From JANQJA01 sp047947185 (GTDB taxonomy: Bacteria; Pseudomonadota; Gammaproteobacteria; Pseudomonadales; Azotimanducaceae): a stretch of DNA of 64,000 nucleotides. The DNA is taken from contig CP170502.1 of the NCBI GenBank assembly GCA_047947185.1, positions 2,542,001 through 2,606,000 on the forward strand, written 5' to 3'. The notes under the pieces were generated by a model. That model ran no database searches. It worked only from the letters and a program-made list of their open reading frames with translations, and had not been told where the DNA came from. Position numbers and translations under genes: made by a program. Positions 50,762-60,752 of this stretch are shown one piece after another. Positions within the stretch are counted from its first letter, which is position 1, and the number at the start of each line of letters is the position of its first letter.

Positions 50762-53224
50762 TCAACCGCTCACAACCAGGTTCAGCAGTTTGTCCGGTAC
50801 ATGGATAATCTTGCGCAGGGTCTTGCCCTCCAGGAATCGCTGAACGTTCTCATTCTCCGCGGCCAGTTTTGCCAGGTAGTCCTGATCAACACCGGGCGGC
50901 ACCTCAAACCTGCCGCGCACCTTGCCGTTCACCTGGATGACTATCTCGACCACGGTCTTCTTGAGCGCATCATTGTCCACCGCGGGCCACCTGGCATCTT
51001 CCAGCGCCTCACCGGTCAATTGATGCCACAACACTTGCGACAAATGTGGCGTAATGGGTGACATGACCAGCACGGCAACCCGGAGTGCTTCCTGCACCAC
51101 AGCACGACCCTGGGGCGAGTCATCTTCAAAACGATTGACCGCATTCATCATGGACATAACGGCAGAAATTACCGTATTGAACGCCAGGCGCCTGCCGTAG
51201 TCGTCTTCCGCCTTGGCCAGCGTCTCATGGGTCCAGCGGCGGATTTCTTTCTGGCTGTCGTTCAGTGCAGCCGGATCCAGCGCGGCCAGTTCGCCCTTGC
51301 CCTGGTGCTCTTCCACGGTTGCCCAGAGTCGACGCAGCCAGCGTGCCGAGGATTCCACACCGTGCTCGGACCACTCGAATGACTGCTCCGGGGGAGCCGC
51401 AAACATCATGGCCATACGCACGGCATCGGCGCCAAACGAATCCAGCAGGAACTGCGGGTCCCCGGCGTCACCAGCCGACTTGGACATCTTGGCACCATCC
51501 TTCAGCACCATGCCCAGTGACAGCAGGTTCCGGAACGGCTCATCACCCACCACCAGGCCCTCGTCACGCATCACCTTGTGAAAGAAGCGCGCGTACAGCA
51601 GGTGCAAAATGGCGTGTTCCTCACCACCGACGTAGTGATCCACGGTACCCCAGTAATGGGCGCGGTCATCAACCATACCGTCCCTGGCACCGGCGGAGGC
51701 AAATCGGGCAAAGTACCAGGAAGACTCCATGAACGTGTCAAAGGTGTCGGTTTCACGTTCTGCCGCACCACCACAGGACGGGCAGGTGGTCCGGTACCAT
51801 TCGGGCATTTTCTTGATGGGTGAGCCCACACCATCGAAGGCAACATCGGTTGGCAGGATGACGGGCAGGTCTTCATCCGGCACCGCCACAGGGCCACAGG
51901 CTTCACAGTTAATGATCGGGATCGGGCAACCCCAGTAACGCTGGCGCGAGACGCCCCAGTCACGCAGGCGGTAATTTACCTGGCGTTCGCCCAGCGACTT
52001 GCCAGCCAGCGCATCAGCGATGGCAGCAAACGCCTGATTGAAGTCCAAGCCATCAAATTCACCGGAATTGATGAGTACACCCTGCTTGCTGACGTAAGCC
52101 TCGGTGCCAATATCACAGGGCTCGTCGCTGCCCTCTGCCGGCTTAACTACCTGATTGATGGGCAGGCCATACTTTTTCGCAAACTCCCAGTCACGCTGGT
52201 CGTGTGCCGGCACCGCCATGACGGCCCCCGAACCGTATTCCATCAACACAAAATTGGCGACCCAGACCGGGATTTCTTCACCGGTAAGCGGGTGCGTCGC
52301 AGTCAGCCCCGTATCCATGCCCAGCTTTTCCATTTTTGCCAGGTCAGCCTCGGCCATTTTCACGCGATTGCAGGCTTCTATAAATTCTGCCAGTTGCGGG
52401 TTATTTTTTGCCGCCGCCGTGGCAAGGGGGTGTTGTGGTGCAATCCCCAGGTAGGTTGCGCCAAACAGCGTATCGGGCCGGGTGGTATAGACAGTCAGGC
52501 CCTCGTCGGTGCCACGCGGGAACGTCAGTTCAACACCCTCGGACCGACCAATCCAGTTGCGTTGCATCAGCTTGATCTTTTCCGGCCAACCATCCAGTTC
52601 ATCAAGCCCGTTCAACAACTCTTCCGCATAAGCGGTAATCTTGAGAAACCATTGGGCAAGTTCCCGCCGCTCAACCGGGGCGTTTGAACGCCAACCACGC
52701 CCATCAATCACCTGTTCGTTGGCAAGCACCGTCTGGTCCACCGGATCCCAGTTGACCCAGGCCGCCTTCTTGTAGACCAGGCCTTTCCGGAACATCCGGG
52801 TGAAAAACCACTGTTCCCAGCGATAGTACTCGGGTTCACAGGTTGCAAGTTCCCGTGACCAGTCAAACGAGAACCCAAGGCGCTTCATCTGGCCCCGCAT
52901 GTACTCAATATTCTCCCGCGTCCATTTGGCAGGCGGAATGTTGCGTTTTATGGCGGCATTCTCGGCGGGCAGGCCAAACGCATCCCAGCCAATCGGATGC
53001 AGTACATTCTTGCCTTGCAGACGCTGGAATCGGGCAATCACATCACCCAGGGTAAAATTGCGGACATGCCCCATGTGCAATTGGCCACTGGGATAGGGAA
53101 ACATGGCGAGGCAATAGAATTTTGGGTCGGCACTGTTCTCCGACACTTCAAAAGTCCGGTTTTCCTGCCAGTAACGCTGGACGTCTGCCTCCACGGCCAG
53201 CAGATTGTGAGCTTGTTCTTCCAT
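50762..53224 (-). CDS. leuS: Leucyl-tRNA synthetase
   Basis: An 820-residue class I synthetase. The HIGH-type motif is YPSGQLHMGHVRNFTLGD near residue 44, the editing domain has TRPDTLFGATYLGIA and the Asp-rich pocket, and the second motif is AKMSKSAGDAGDP near 607 (MSKSAG where many have MSKSKN). The start at 53224 is chosen by similarity to other LeuRS N-termini; the frame extends upstream. It heads leuS-lptE-holA, 44 bp after lnt. Confidence 0.95.
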   Translation of the reverse strand: MEEQAHNLLAVEADVQRYWQENRTFEVSENSADPKFYCLAMFPYPSGQLHMGHVRNFTLGDVIARFQRLQGKNVLHPIGWDAFGLPAENAAIKRNIPPAKWTRENIEYMRGQMKRLGFSFDWSRELATCEPEYYRWEQWFFTRMFRKGLVYKKAAWVNWDPVDQTVLANEQVIDGRGWRSNAPVERRELAQWFLKITAYAEELLNGLDELDGWPEKIKLMQRNWIGRSEGVELTFPRGTDEGLTVYTTRPDTLFGATYLGIAPQHPLATAAAKNNPQLAEFIEACNRVKMAEADLAKMEKLGMDTGLTATHPLTGEEIPVWVANFVLMEYGSGAVMAVPAHDQRDWEFAKKYGLPINQVVKPAEGSDEPCDIGTEAYVSKQGVLINSGEFDGLDFNQAFAAIADALAGKSLGERQVNYRLRDWGVSRQRYWGCPIPIINCEACGPVAVPDEDLPVILPTDVAFDGVGSPIKKMPEWYRTTCPSCGGAAERETDTFDTFMESSWYFARFASAGARDGMVDDRAHYWGTVDHYVGGEEHAILHLLYARFFHKVMRDEGLVVGDEPFRNLLSLGMVLKDGAKMSKSAGDAGDPQFLLDSFGADAVRMAMMFAAPPEQSFEWSEHGVESSARWLRRLWATVEEHQGKGELAALDPAALNDSQKEIRRWTHETLAKAEDDYGRRLAFNTVISAVMSMMNAVNRFEDDSPQGRAVVQEALRVAVLVMSPITPHLSQVLWHQLTGEALEDARWPAVDNDALKKTVVEIVIQVNGKVRGRFEVPPGVDQDYLAKLAAENENVQRFLEGKTLRKIIHVPDKLLNLVVSG

Positions 53225-53267
53225 TACGTGATTGTGACTGCCTGAAGGAAAGGGCAATTCTACCTGA

Positions 53268-54782
53268 TCAACTGCGTCGATACATATCAACCATGAGTCC
53301 CGCCAGCACAAGGAGTGTCAGCAGCAACAGGGGCCAGTCACCAAACTGCGAGTATGGTGTGCTGCCCTCAAAGCGCCGCAGTTCACCCCGGAGCACCCCC
53401 TGTTCAAACTGGGGCAGGCGTCCCTGTACCTGGCCACGTTCGTCAATAATGGCCGTGATGCCATTATTGGTTGCACGCACCATAAATCGCCCATTCTCCA
53501 GGGCCCGGGCGCGGGCCATCTGCAGGTGCTGCAAAGGACCAATCGAATCGCCGAACCAGGTGTCATTGCTGATGGTCACGTAAACATCAGCGCCGGGTGC
53601 TGTCTCCCTGACCAGGGCGGGGTAGACCACCTCGTAGCAGATGGACACGGATACCACGGCACCGCCGGCGCGCAACGGCGCCTGCGTCCAGGGACCCGGC
53701 GAATTCCGGGACATCGGCAGGTCAAAAAAGTCGATGGCGCCACGCAACAGGCCCTCCAGCGGAACATACTCACCGAATGGCACCAGGCGGCGCTTGATGT
53801 ACTGACCACTGCCCAGACCCAGCGCGAGTGCCGTATTCCTGAAGCCGCCCGAGGCATCACGATCGGGAATCCCCAACAACAGCGTTGTGCCGCCGGCCCG
53901 CCCCCGCGCATCCAGGCCCGCGAGCAGTTCATCTGCCTGGGTGCGAAACAGGGTAATAGAGGCTTCCGGCCAGACAATCAGGTCACGACCCCATTCGCTT
54001 TCACTCAGGCCAAGATAGGTATCGATAATGGGCAACACCATGCGCCGCGTCCACTTGGTCTCTTGATCCACGTTCCCCTGGATTGCGCTGACCGAAAGTG
54101 GGTCGCCTACCGGTTTCACAAACTGTACCTTGCCGGCCAGCCAGCCGACACTGAAGACAGTTCCCGTCACCAGGGCAAAGACCAGCAACCGGTTGCGTGC
54201 GGGTTTCTGCAGCAGACCAGCAAGTGCTGCGCCCATGAGTGCCACCAGCAAGCCAACGCCCGGCACCCCAATAACGGGCACAAGCCCCGAGAGCGGCGTA
54301 TCGAGATGAGGATAACCGGCGAACAGCCAGGGAAAGCCGGTAAAGAGCCAGGTCAGGACCCACTCACGCAGGTACCAGGCCAGGGGAAAACCCAGCAGCA
54401 GGCCGAATCGCAGCGGCCTGACAAACCTCAGGTAGAGCCAGCCGTGCAGTGCAGGCAGGACAGAAAAGCCCGCAACAAAAAGCGCCACCAGCAAACCGGC
54501 CAGCAGCGGGGAGGCGCCGCCATGTTCATGAATGCTGACGTAGATCCAGGAAGTACCGGCACCATACATGCCGAGCGAGAACAGGTAGAAACGTAATACG
54601 CCACGCCGCAGGCTCGCCTGCTCCAAACCGGTAACCCAGGCCAGCAGCGCAATGGCCAGAATACCCAGTGGCCAGAGATCAAAAGGGCTGAAAGCCAGCG
54701 GGAGAGCGCATCCGGCCACCAGCGCCAGCGCATCCTGTGCAAGCGCCGCTAACGGGAAAGGCCGCCGAACGGGAAACTGCAA
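53268..54782 (-). CDS. lnt: Apolipoprotein N-acyltransferase
   Basis: A 504-residue inner-membrane enzyme adding the third acyl chain to lipoproteins. About six to eight membrane helices are in the N-terminal half. The nitrilase-type domain has LIVWPEASITLF (catalytic Glu), and VSVSICYEVVYPALVRE (catalytic Cys near residue 379), followed by SNDTWFGDSIGPLQHLQMARARALENGRF. It starts at a TTG 4 bp after corC; the start codon is uncertain. Confidence 0.93.
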   Translation of the reverse strand: MQFPVRRPFPLAALAQDALALVAGCALPLAFSPFDLWPLGILAIALLAWVTGLEQASLRRGVLRFYLFSLGMYGAGTSWIYVSIHEHGGASPLLAGLLVALFVAGFSVLPALHGWLYLRFVRPLRFGLLLGFPLAWYLREWVLTWLFTGFPWLFAGYPHLDTPLSGLVPVIGVPGVGLLVALMGAALAGLLQKPARNRLLVFALVTGTVFSVGWLAGKVQFVKPVGDPLSVSAIQGNVDQETKWTRRMVLPIIDTYLGLSESEWGRDLIVWPEASITLFRTQADELLAGLDARGRAGGTTLLLGIPDRDASGGFRNTALALGLGSGQYIKRRLVPFGEYVPLEGLLRGAIDFFDLPMSRNSPGPWTQAPLRAGGAVVSVSICYEVVYPALVRETAPGADVYVTISNDTWFGDSIGPLQHLQMARARALENGRFMVRATNNGITAIIDERGQVQGRLPQFEQGVLRGELRRFEGSTPYSQFGDWPLLLLTLLVLAGLMVDMYRRS

Positions 54783-54786
54783 GGGA

Positions 54787-55626
54787 TCAGCTATCGGGTG
54801 TGGTCAGCTGCAACAGCCTGATACGTCGATTGTCGGCGTTCAGCACCTTAAATCGATAGCCATCAATGTTGATTCGCTCGTCCCGCTTGGGCAAATGGCC
54901 AAAATACTGCGTCACGTATCCGCCGATGGTATCAAAGTCGCCTTCGCTGAAACCGGCATTGAAGACCGCGTTAAACTCGTCTATGGGCGTCAGTGCCTTC
55001 ACGATATAGTTGTTCTCATCGTGTTTCTTGATGTAATCCTCTTCACTGAAATCAAACTCATCCTCGATTTCACCCACTATCTGCTCAAGTACATCCTCGA
55101 TGGTGACAATCCCCGAGACACCACCGTACTCATCGTAGACCACGGCAAGGTGATTGCGCGTACTGCGAAATTCCTGCAGCAGCACGTTGAGGCGCTTGCT
55201 CTCGGGTATGGCCGTGCAAGGTCGCAGCAGGTCCCGCATGTTGAACCGGTTGTTACGATTGTCCTTCAGCGCCAGCGTCAGCAGGTCTTTCGCCAGCAGA
55301 ATGCCGACAACATCGTCCGGCTTGTCACCAATGACGGGAAAGCGGGAGTGGCCAGACTCGATAATAACCGGCAGGAAATCTTCCGGTGCCGCATCCAATT
55401 TGACCATGGTGACCTGGGACCTCGGGATCATGATCTCCCGGACCTGCATGTCTGCGACAGTCATGGCACCTTCAATGATGCTCAGTGCTTCCGCGTCAAG
55501 CAGATTGCGCTGCTCGGCGCTGCGCAGCAGTTCAATCAGGTCGGATCGCGATGATGGTTCACCAGAGAAAACCTGCGACAATCGCTCAAGCCAGGTTTTC
55601 GACTGGTCACTGCCGTCGTCACTCAT
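54787..55626 (-). CDS. corC: CorC/HlyC family CBS-domain transporter-associated protein
   Basis: A 279-residue protein with two CBS domains (about 60-190: REIMIPRSQVTMVKLD and HLAVVYDEYGGVSGIVTIEDVLE) and a C-terminal CorC_HlyC domain. It is linked to magnesium/cobalt efflux in E. coli YbeX/CorC. The start overlaps ybeY by 8 bp. Gene order ybeZ-ybeY-corC-lnt is conserved. Confidence 0.94.
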   Translation of the reverse strand: MSDDGSDQSKTWLERLSQVFSGEPSSRSDLIELLRSAEQRNLLDAEALSIIEGAMTVADMQVREIMIPRSQVTMVKLDAAPEDFLPVIIESGHSRFPVIGDKPDDVVGILLAKDLLTLALKDNRNNRFNMRDLLRPCTAIPESKRLNVLLQEFRSTRNHLAVVYDEYGGVSGIVTIEDVLEQIVGEIEDEFDFSEEDYIKKHDENNYIVKALTPIDEFNAVFNAGFSEGDFDTIGGYVTQYFGHLPKRDERINIDGYRFKVLNADNRRIRLLQLTTPDS

Positions 55627-56113
55627 TGCTGTTCCCCTCATTTTCAGGCCGTACAAGGTAAGGATCCGGAAAGTTCAGTTCAGCCAGCAGCTGGCGCTCA
55701 AGTCTTTCCATTTCCTCGGCTTGTGCCTCAAGCACATGATCAAAACCCGACAAATGCAGCATGCCGTGCACCAGCATGTGACAGAAGTGTGCCGCCACGT
55801 CTTTGCGCTGGGCCTCTGCTTCAGCAACAACCACGTCTGCACAGATCACGAGGTCACCCAACAGGTAGCGCCCCTGCTCATCTTCAATATTGGATGGAAA
55901 GGACAATACATTTGTCGGTCCGGATTTGCCACGCCAGGTCGAATTGAGTTCAGCCATCTCATCCGTGGCCACAATCCGCACCAGTATCTCGACGGGCCTG
56001 TCATGTAATGCACAAATGGCAGGCGTCAGCCAGCGGCGAATTTTTCCATTATTCGGGAAATCGGGGCGGCGACTGATAGCCCACTGGATATCAATCGTGT
56101 GTTTTGCGTCCAT
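55619..56113 (-). CDS. ybeY: Endoribonuclease YbeY
   Basis: A 164-residue metal-dependent RNase of rRNA maturation. The signature HMLVHGMLHLSGFDH near residue 117 supplies the three zinc His. The strand TNVLSFP is also present. The start MDAKHT at 56113 is 4 bp after the ybeZ stop; a longer frame overlaps ybeZ. Confidence 0.94.
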   Translation of the reverse strand: MDAKHTIDIQWAISRRPDFPNNGKIRRWLTPAICALHDRPVEILVRIVATDEMAELNSTWRGKSGPTNVLSFPSNIEDEQGRYLLGDLVICADVVVAEAEAQRKDVAAHFCHMLVHGMLHLSGFDHVLEAQAEEMERLERQLLAELNFPDPYLVRPENEGNSNE

Positions 56114-56117
56114 TGGA

Positions 56118-57158
56118 TCAGCCGGGTCTGCCGGCTTCGTCCGCTGACTCGTGGCGTTCATAAGCTTCAACAATGCGCTGCACCAGCGGGTGGCGCACAA
56201 CATCCTTCGGACTAAAGTGAGTAAAGGAGATCCCCTTGACGTCAGTCAGTACACCCAATACATGGCGCAACCCGGACCGGGTTTTTGGCGGGAGATCAAC
56301 CTGGGTAATGTCCCCCGTCACGACAACGGTAGAGCCGAAGCCAATGCGGGTCAAAAACATCTTCATCTGTTCGGTTGTCGTGTTCTGGCTTTCATCGAGA
56401 ATAATAAACGAATCATTGAGCGTGCGCCCACGCATGTAAGCCAGCGGCGCAACTTCAATCACATTTTTCTCAATCAGTTTCTCAACCCGCTCAAAGCCCA
56501 GCATTTCATATAAGGCGTCGTAGAGCGGTCGCAGGTAGGGGTCAATTTTCTGGCTGAGGTCACCCGGCAGAAACCCGAGTTTTTCACCGGCCTCAACAGC
56601 GGGCCGCACCAGCAGAATTCGTCGAATGCGGTCCTGTTCCAGGGCCTCAACCGCACAGGCGACCGCAAGATAGGTTTTTCCGGTTCCTGCTGGTCCTATG
56701 CCAAAGTTGATATCGTGATCACGAATGGCGCGAACATACCCGATCTGGTTGGCGCCTCTCGGTTTTACGCTCTTGCGGCGCGTCGCAATGATGTCATCTG
56801 AACCGTCAGCCTCGTGCCGCGCCAGCGCATCAACACCCGATTCCTGCAGGAACAGGTGCACCACGTCAGAAGTCAGCGCTGTACCTGCACCCACCTCACG
56901 ATAAAGATGATTAAGCAGTTCCCCGGCGGCGTGTACCACCCGGTCTTCACCAATCAGCTGGAAGTCGTTACCCCGATTCCTGATGGTGATTCCCAGGCGC
57001 TTCTCAATTTGCTTCAGGTGTGCGTCGAAAGGGCCGCAGAGCGTGGCGAGTTGGTTACTGTCATTGGGTTCCAGGATAACCTGGTGGGGCTGTGTATTTG
57101 CGTCCAAACTCGTAGTGATCAGTTGTTGAGGGAGTAGCTTATACCCTTGAACAGGCAA
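56118..57158 (-). CDS. ybeZ: PhoH-like ATPase YbeZ
   Basis: A 346-residue PhoH-family P-loop ATPase. Walker A is GIGPAGTGKTYLAVACA near residue 152, RPAVEAGEKLGFLPGD follows near 183, and Walker B is FIILDESQNTT near 250. The N-terminal 100 residues form a KH-like region. It works with YbeY in rRNA metabolism. The start codon (TTG at 57158) is uncertain; internal TTG starts are possible. Confidence 0.92.
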   Translation of the reverse strand: MPVQGYKLLPQQLITTSLDANTQPHQVILEPNDSNQLATLCGPFDAHLKQIEKRLGITIRNRGNDFQLIGEDRVVHAAGELLNHLYREVGAGTALTSDVVHLFLQESGVDALARHEADGSDDIIATRRKSVKPRGANQIGYVRAIRDHDINFGIGPAGTGKTYLAVACAVEALEQDRIRRILLVRPAVEAGEKLGFLPGDLSQKIDPYLRPLYDALYEMLGFERVEKLIEKNVIEVAPLAYMRGRTLNDSFIILDESQNTTTEQMKMFLTRIGFGSTVVVTGDITQVDLPPKTRSGLRHVLGVLTDVKGISFTHFSPKDVVRHPLVQRIVEAYERHESADEAGRPG

Positions 57159-57193
57159 GGAAAAGTGTTGATTGGGAAATGCCTGGCCGGGGT

Positions 57194-58558
57194 TCAGGCG
57201 TTAATCTGGCCCCTGCCACGGGCCTCAGCCTGATCCTGCCTTACAAGCACACCGCGCAGCGAGTTCGGCAGCGCCTCGGTGATTGTGACATCAACAAAGG
57301 TGCCTATCAGCGCGGGCAGCCCTGCAAAGTTCACCACCCGGTTGTTTTCCGTGCGCGCCTGCAACTGCCCCGGATCACGTTTGGAGATTCCGGTCACCAG
57401 CACCCGCTCAACGCCGCCCACCATGCGCCTGCTGATTGCCATCGCCTGCTGGTTGATGCGCTGCTGCAGAATCTGCAGTCGCGCCTTCTTGACGTCCATG
57501 GGGGTTGCATCAGGCAGGTCTGCGGCCGGCGTACCCGGCCGCGCGCTATAGATGAAGCTGAACGAATGATCAAAGCCAATCTCTGCGATGAGGTTCATGG
57601 TCGCCTCAAAATCCTGTTCGGTCTCACCCGGGAAGCCGACAATAAAGTCGGATGACATGCTGATGTCCGGTCTGATGGATCGCAGCCGGCGGATTTTTGA
57701 CTTGTATTCAAGCACGGTATGGCCGCGCTTCATGCGGGCAAGAACGCGATCAGAGCCGCTCTGTACAGGCAGGTGAAGGTGACTCACAAGTTCCGGCACC
57801 TCGGCATAAACGTCAATCAGGCTGTCTGAAAACTCTACAGGGTGGGACGTGGTGTAGCGGATACGGTCGATCCCGTCGATGTCGGCAACAATAGTGATCA
57901 GGTAGGCAAGGTCTGCCAGGGTGCCATCCCCAAGATCACCCCGGTAGGCGTTCACGTTCTGGCCCAGCAAATTGACCTCGCGCACGCCGCGCTCGGCCAG
58001 TTGTACAATCTCCGCCAGCACGTCACGCACGGGCCGGCTCACTTCTTCGCCGCGGGTGTAGGGCACAACACAGAAAGTGCAGTATTTGCTGCAGCCTTCC
58101 ATGATCGAGACAAAAGCCGATGGGCCGTCCACCGAGGGTTCGGGCAGGCGATCAAACTTCTCGATCTCGGGGAAGGTAATGTCAACCACAGCGCTCTCCG
58201 CGGTACGGGAGGTCGCAATCAGTTCCGGCAGTCGATGCAGGGTCTGTGGGCCAAAGATCACGTCGACGAAGGGTGCCCGCTGACTGATGGCCGCACCTTC
58301 CTGGCTGGCAACGCAGCCACCCACGCCAATCTTCAGCTCCGGATTCTTTTCTTTCAGCTCCCGCCAGCGGCCCAGCTGGTGGAAGACCTTTTCCTGGGCT
58401 TTTTCCCGGATGGAACAGGTATTCAGCAGGAGCAGGTCAGCCTCCTCTTCAACGGCTGTCACCTCGTATCCCTCGGCTTCCCGCAGCAGGTCCAACATGC
58501 GCGAGGAATCGTACTCGTTCATCTGGCAACCATGCGTTTTGATAAAAACCTTTCTCAC
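57194..58558 (-). CDS. miaB: tRNA-2-methylthio-N6-dimethylallyladenosine synthase
   Basis: A 454-residue radical-SAM methylthiotransferase. The N-terminal domain has FIKTHGCQMNEYDS and NTCSIREKA, with a third Cys in GVGGCVASQEG. The radical-SAM cluster is CSKYCTFCVVPYTRGEE. A C-terminal TRAM domain ends the protein. The GTG at 58558 gives the usual start RKVFIKTHG; an upstream GTG at 58648 would add 30 residues. It is first in the miaB-ybeZ-ybeY-corC-lnt run. Confidence 0.95.
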   Translation of the reverse strand: MRKVFIKTHGCQMNEYDSSRMLDLLREAEGYEVTAVEEEADLLLLNTCSIREKAQEKVFHQLGRWRELKEKNPELKIGVGGCVASQEGAAISQRAPFVDVIFGPQTLHRLPELIATSRTAESAVVDITFPEIEKFDRLPEPSVDGPSAFVSIMEGCSKYCTFCVVPYTRGEEVSRPVRDVLAEIVQLAERGVREVNLLGQNVNAYRGDLGDGTLADLAYLITIVADIDGIDRIRYTTSHPVEFSDSLIDVYAEVPELVSHLHLPVQSGSDRVLARMKRGHTVLEYKSKIRRLRSIRPDISMSSDFIVGFPGETEQDFEATMNLIAEIGFDHSFSFIYSARPGTPAADLPDATPMDVKKARLQILQQRINQQAMAISRRMVGGVERVLVTGISKRDPGQLQARTENNRVVNFAGLPALIGTFVDVTITEALPNSLRGVLVRQDQAEARGRGQINA

Positions 58559-58737
58559 CGGGAATCCGCTCTTCGTAACAGGGCCGCCATTATAGTCACG
58601 AGACGCCGCAGACAACAGGGAATTGACGCTTGAAATATGCCTGACCACTACCCATATCGCCCTTTTGACGGGTTTTGTTTGACTTCAACCGGCGTAAGCC
58701 GAAAACTCTACTACCAGACTTAACGGTGACAATCGAC

Positions 58738-59067
58738 ATGCCTATGGAACCGATCTACAAGGTGATCTTCTACAATCAGGGCGAAATCTATGAGGTTTTT
58801 GCCCGCCAGATCTACCAGAGTGACCTGTACGGCTTCATCGAGATCGAAGAAATGGTTTTTGGTGAGCGCAGTAAGGTTGTCGTGGACCCAAGCCAGGAAA
58901 AACTGAAGGCGGAGTTTGAGGACGTCAATCGCTCCTATATCCCCATGCATTCCATTGTTCGTATCGACGAGGTCGCCAAAGAGGGCATAGCGCGGATCAG
59001 CGAAGCCAAAGGCAGCAATATTGCACCCTTCCCCATGCCGGCGTTTACCCCCAAGAGCACCGACTAG
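58738..59067 (+). CDS. DUF1820 family protein
   Basis: A 109-residue small cytoplasmic protein: IYKVIFYNQGEIYEVFARQIYQSDLYGFIEIEE at the start, then SIVRIDEVAKEGIARI. It fits the DUF1820 family found across Gammaproteobacteria near miaB; the function is unknown. ATG at 58738 or 58744 is preferred over an upstream TTG at 58675. Confidence 0.8.
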   Translation: MPMEPIYKVIFYNQGEIYEVFARQIYQSDLYGFIEIEEMVFGERSKVVVDPSQEKLKAEFEDVNRSYIPMHSIVRIDEVAKEGIARISEAKGSNIAPFPMPAFTPKSTD

Positions 59068-59099
59068 CAGACTCGGCACAGCCAGTTCAGACCAACGGC

Positions 59100-59579
59100 T
59101 TACTCACCAGCATCCAGCTGCTGCAGCAACCTGTTGACCGGGTCTGACTGGCCTGCCAGCACCAGTTGGCCGGCAATCTCCGCCAGCGGCCCCAGTACAA
59201 AAATTCTCCTGTGGGCCCCTGGATGGGGAATCTGCAGATCCGGCTCGTTGATAATCCTGTTGCCGAAACTGATGATGTCGAGGTCAATCACCCGGGAAAC
59301 ATGGTGGGCATGGGTTGCCGGGCGCCCCATGGCCACTTCAATCGCCTGCAGGGCTGCAAGCAGTTCCCGCGCATCCAGGGTGGTATCGAAACCGGCAACG
59401 GCATTCGCAAACTCGCCAGCTTCGTCAACCATCTCCTCGGGCGCCGTCAGGTGGATGCTGCTGGCCCTCACCTCCCCCGCTGCGAGTGCCGCCAGCCGCC
59501 TGATTGCCTCACGGACATTACCTTGCCGGTCTCCCAGGTTGGAACCGAGAGCCACATAAACTCGCGTGGGGGATAACAT
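59100..59579 (-). CDS. folK: HPPK (6-hydroxymethyl-dihydropterin pyrophosphokinase)
   Basis: A 159-residue folate enzyme. VYVALGSNLGDRQGNV at the N-terminus binds pterin, SRVIDLDIISFG near residue 94 holds the Mg-binding Asp pair, and PHPGAHRRIFVLGPLAEIA follows. The HHVSRVIDLD wording is slightly unusual (R-V-I instead of R-T-L) but keeps Asp-x-Asp. No folate partner gene is adjacent. Confidence 0.92.
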   Translation of the reverse strand: MLSPTRVYVALGSNLGDRQGNVREAIRRLAALAAGEVRASSIHLTAPEEMVDEAGEFANAVAGFDTTLDARELLAALQAIEVAMGRPATHAHHVSRVIDLDIISFGNRIINEPDLQIPHPGAHRRIFVLGPLAEIAGQLVLAGQSDPVNRLLQQLDAGE

Positions 59580-59663
59580 CAGGTATTCCGTGTCAAATAG
59601 CTTTTGCGTTTTGAATCATGGTAGCTTTACCGACAGCAAATCACCAACGATTGAGGTCAACCG

Positions 59664-60749
59664 ATGAAGGCAGCAGTACTCCACCAGCAGAACACTCCCA
59701 TGGAAATTGAGGAAGTCACAATTTCCAAGCCTGGTCCCCGTGAAGTGATGGTTCGGCCCCTGGCTGTCGGGGTCTGCCACAGCGACCTGCATTTCCTGGA
59801 TGGCTCCTACCCCTATATGTTGCCCACCATCCTGGGACACGAGAGCGCTGGCATTGTTGAGGAGGTTGGCCGCGATGTCACCTCGGTCAAAAAAGGTGAC
59901 CATGTCATTACCTGCCTGTCAGCCTACTGTGGACACTGTGACAAGTGCCTGACCGGTCACCTGTCACTCTGCTCCAGCCCGGAAGTTTCCCGCAAACCTG
60001 AAGAGGCGCCACGCCTCAGCCTGGGTGGCAAACCGGTTCACCAGTTCCTGAACCTCTCGTCATTTGCCGAGCTGATGCTGATCCATGAACACGCGCTGGT
60101 CAAAATCCGCGAGGACATGCCAATGGACAGGGCGGCGCTCATCGGCTGCTCAACGACAACCGGCGTGGGGGCAGTTTTCCACACCGCCAAAGTCGAGCCG
60201 GGTTCAAAGGTTGCCGTCATCGGTTGTGGTGGTGTTGGCCTTGCCGCGATCAACGGTGCAGCCATTGCCGGTGCCGGCCAGATTATTGCGGTTGACATGC
60301 AGGACTCAAAACTTGAACTGGCGAAGGTCATGGGCGCAACCCATACCGTGAATGCCGGCAAGGTTGATGCCGTGGGGGAAGTGCTTGAACTCACCCGTGG
60401 TGGCTGTGACTACACTTTCGAGGCGATTGGCCTCAAGGCAACCGCTGAACAGGCCTTCAAGATGCTGGGGCGCGGTGGGGTGGCAACCATCATCGGCATG
60501 ATCCCGGTTGGCACCATGGTGGAACTTCACGGCGTCGAACTGCTGTCAGAGAAAAAGATCCAGGGCTCCAATATGGGGTCTAACCGGTTCCCGGTCGACA
60601 TGCCGCGTTTTGTTGATTTCTACCTGGCCGGCAAACTCCACCTGGACGAGATGATCTCCAAGCGGATCAAGCTGAGTGAGGTCAACGATGCCCTCCAGGC
60701 CCTGAAAACCGGCCAGGAAGCACGCCATGTCATTATCATGGACCAGTAG
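59664..60749 (+). CDS. Zinc-dependent alcohol dehydrogenase
   Basis: A 361-residue MDR alcohol dehydrogenase similar to the class III group. VGVCHSDLHFLDG near residue 36 and LGHESAGIVEEVG near 57 bind the catalytic zinc. CGHCDKCLTGHLSLC supplies four structural-zinc Cys. VIGCGGVGLAAINGAAIAGA is the NAD fold. The substrate alcohol or aldehyde is unknown. It precedes the beta-lactamase-fold hydrolase by 3 bp, suggesting an operon. Confidence 0.9.
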   Translation: MKAAVLHQQNTPMEIEEVTISKPGPREVMVRPLAVGVCHSDLHFLDGSYPYMLPTILGHESAGIVEEVGRDVTSVKKGDHVITCLSAYCGHCDKCLTGHLSLCSSPEVSRKPEEAPRLSLGGKPVHQFLNLSSFAELMLIHEHALVKIREDMPMDRAALIGCSTTTGVGAVFHTAKVEPGSKVAVIGCGGVGLAAINGAAIAGAGQIIAVDMQDSKLELAKVMGATHTVNAGKVDAVGEVLELTRGGCDYTFEAIGLKATAEQAFKMLGRGGVATIIGMIPVGTMVELHGVELLSEKKIQGSNMGSNRFPVDMPRFVDFYLAGKLHLDEMISKRIKLSEVNDALQALKTGQEARHVIIMDQ

Positions 60750-60752
60750 ACC

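Noticed and set aside
57842..58633. 263-residue plus-strand frame
   Set aside because: It is antisense to miaB and carries no recognisable domain.
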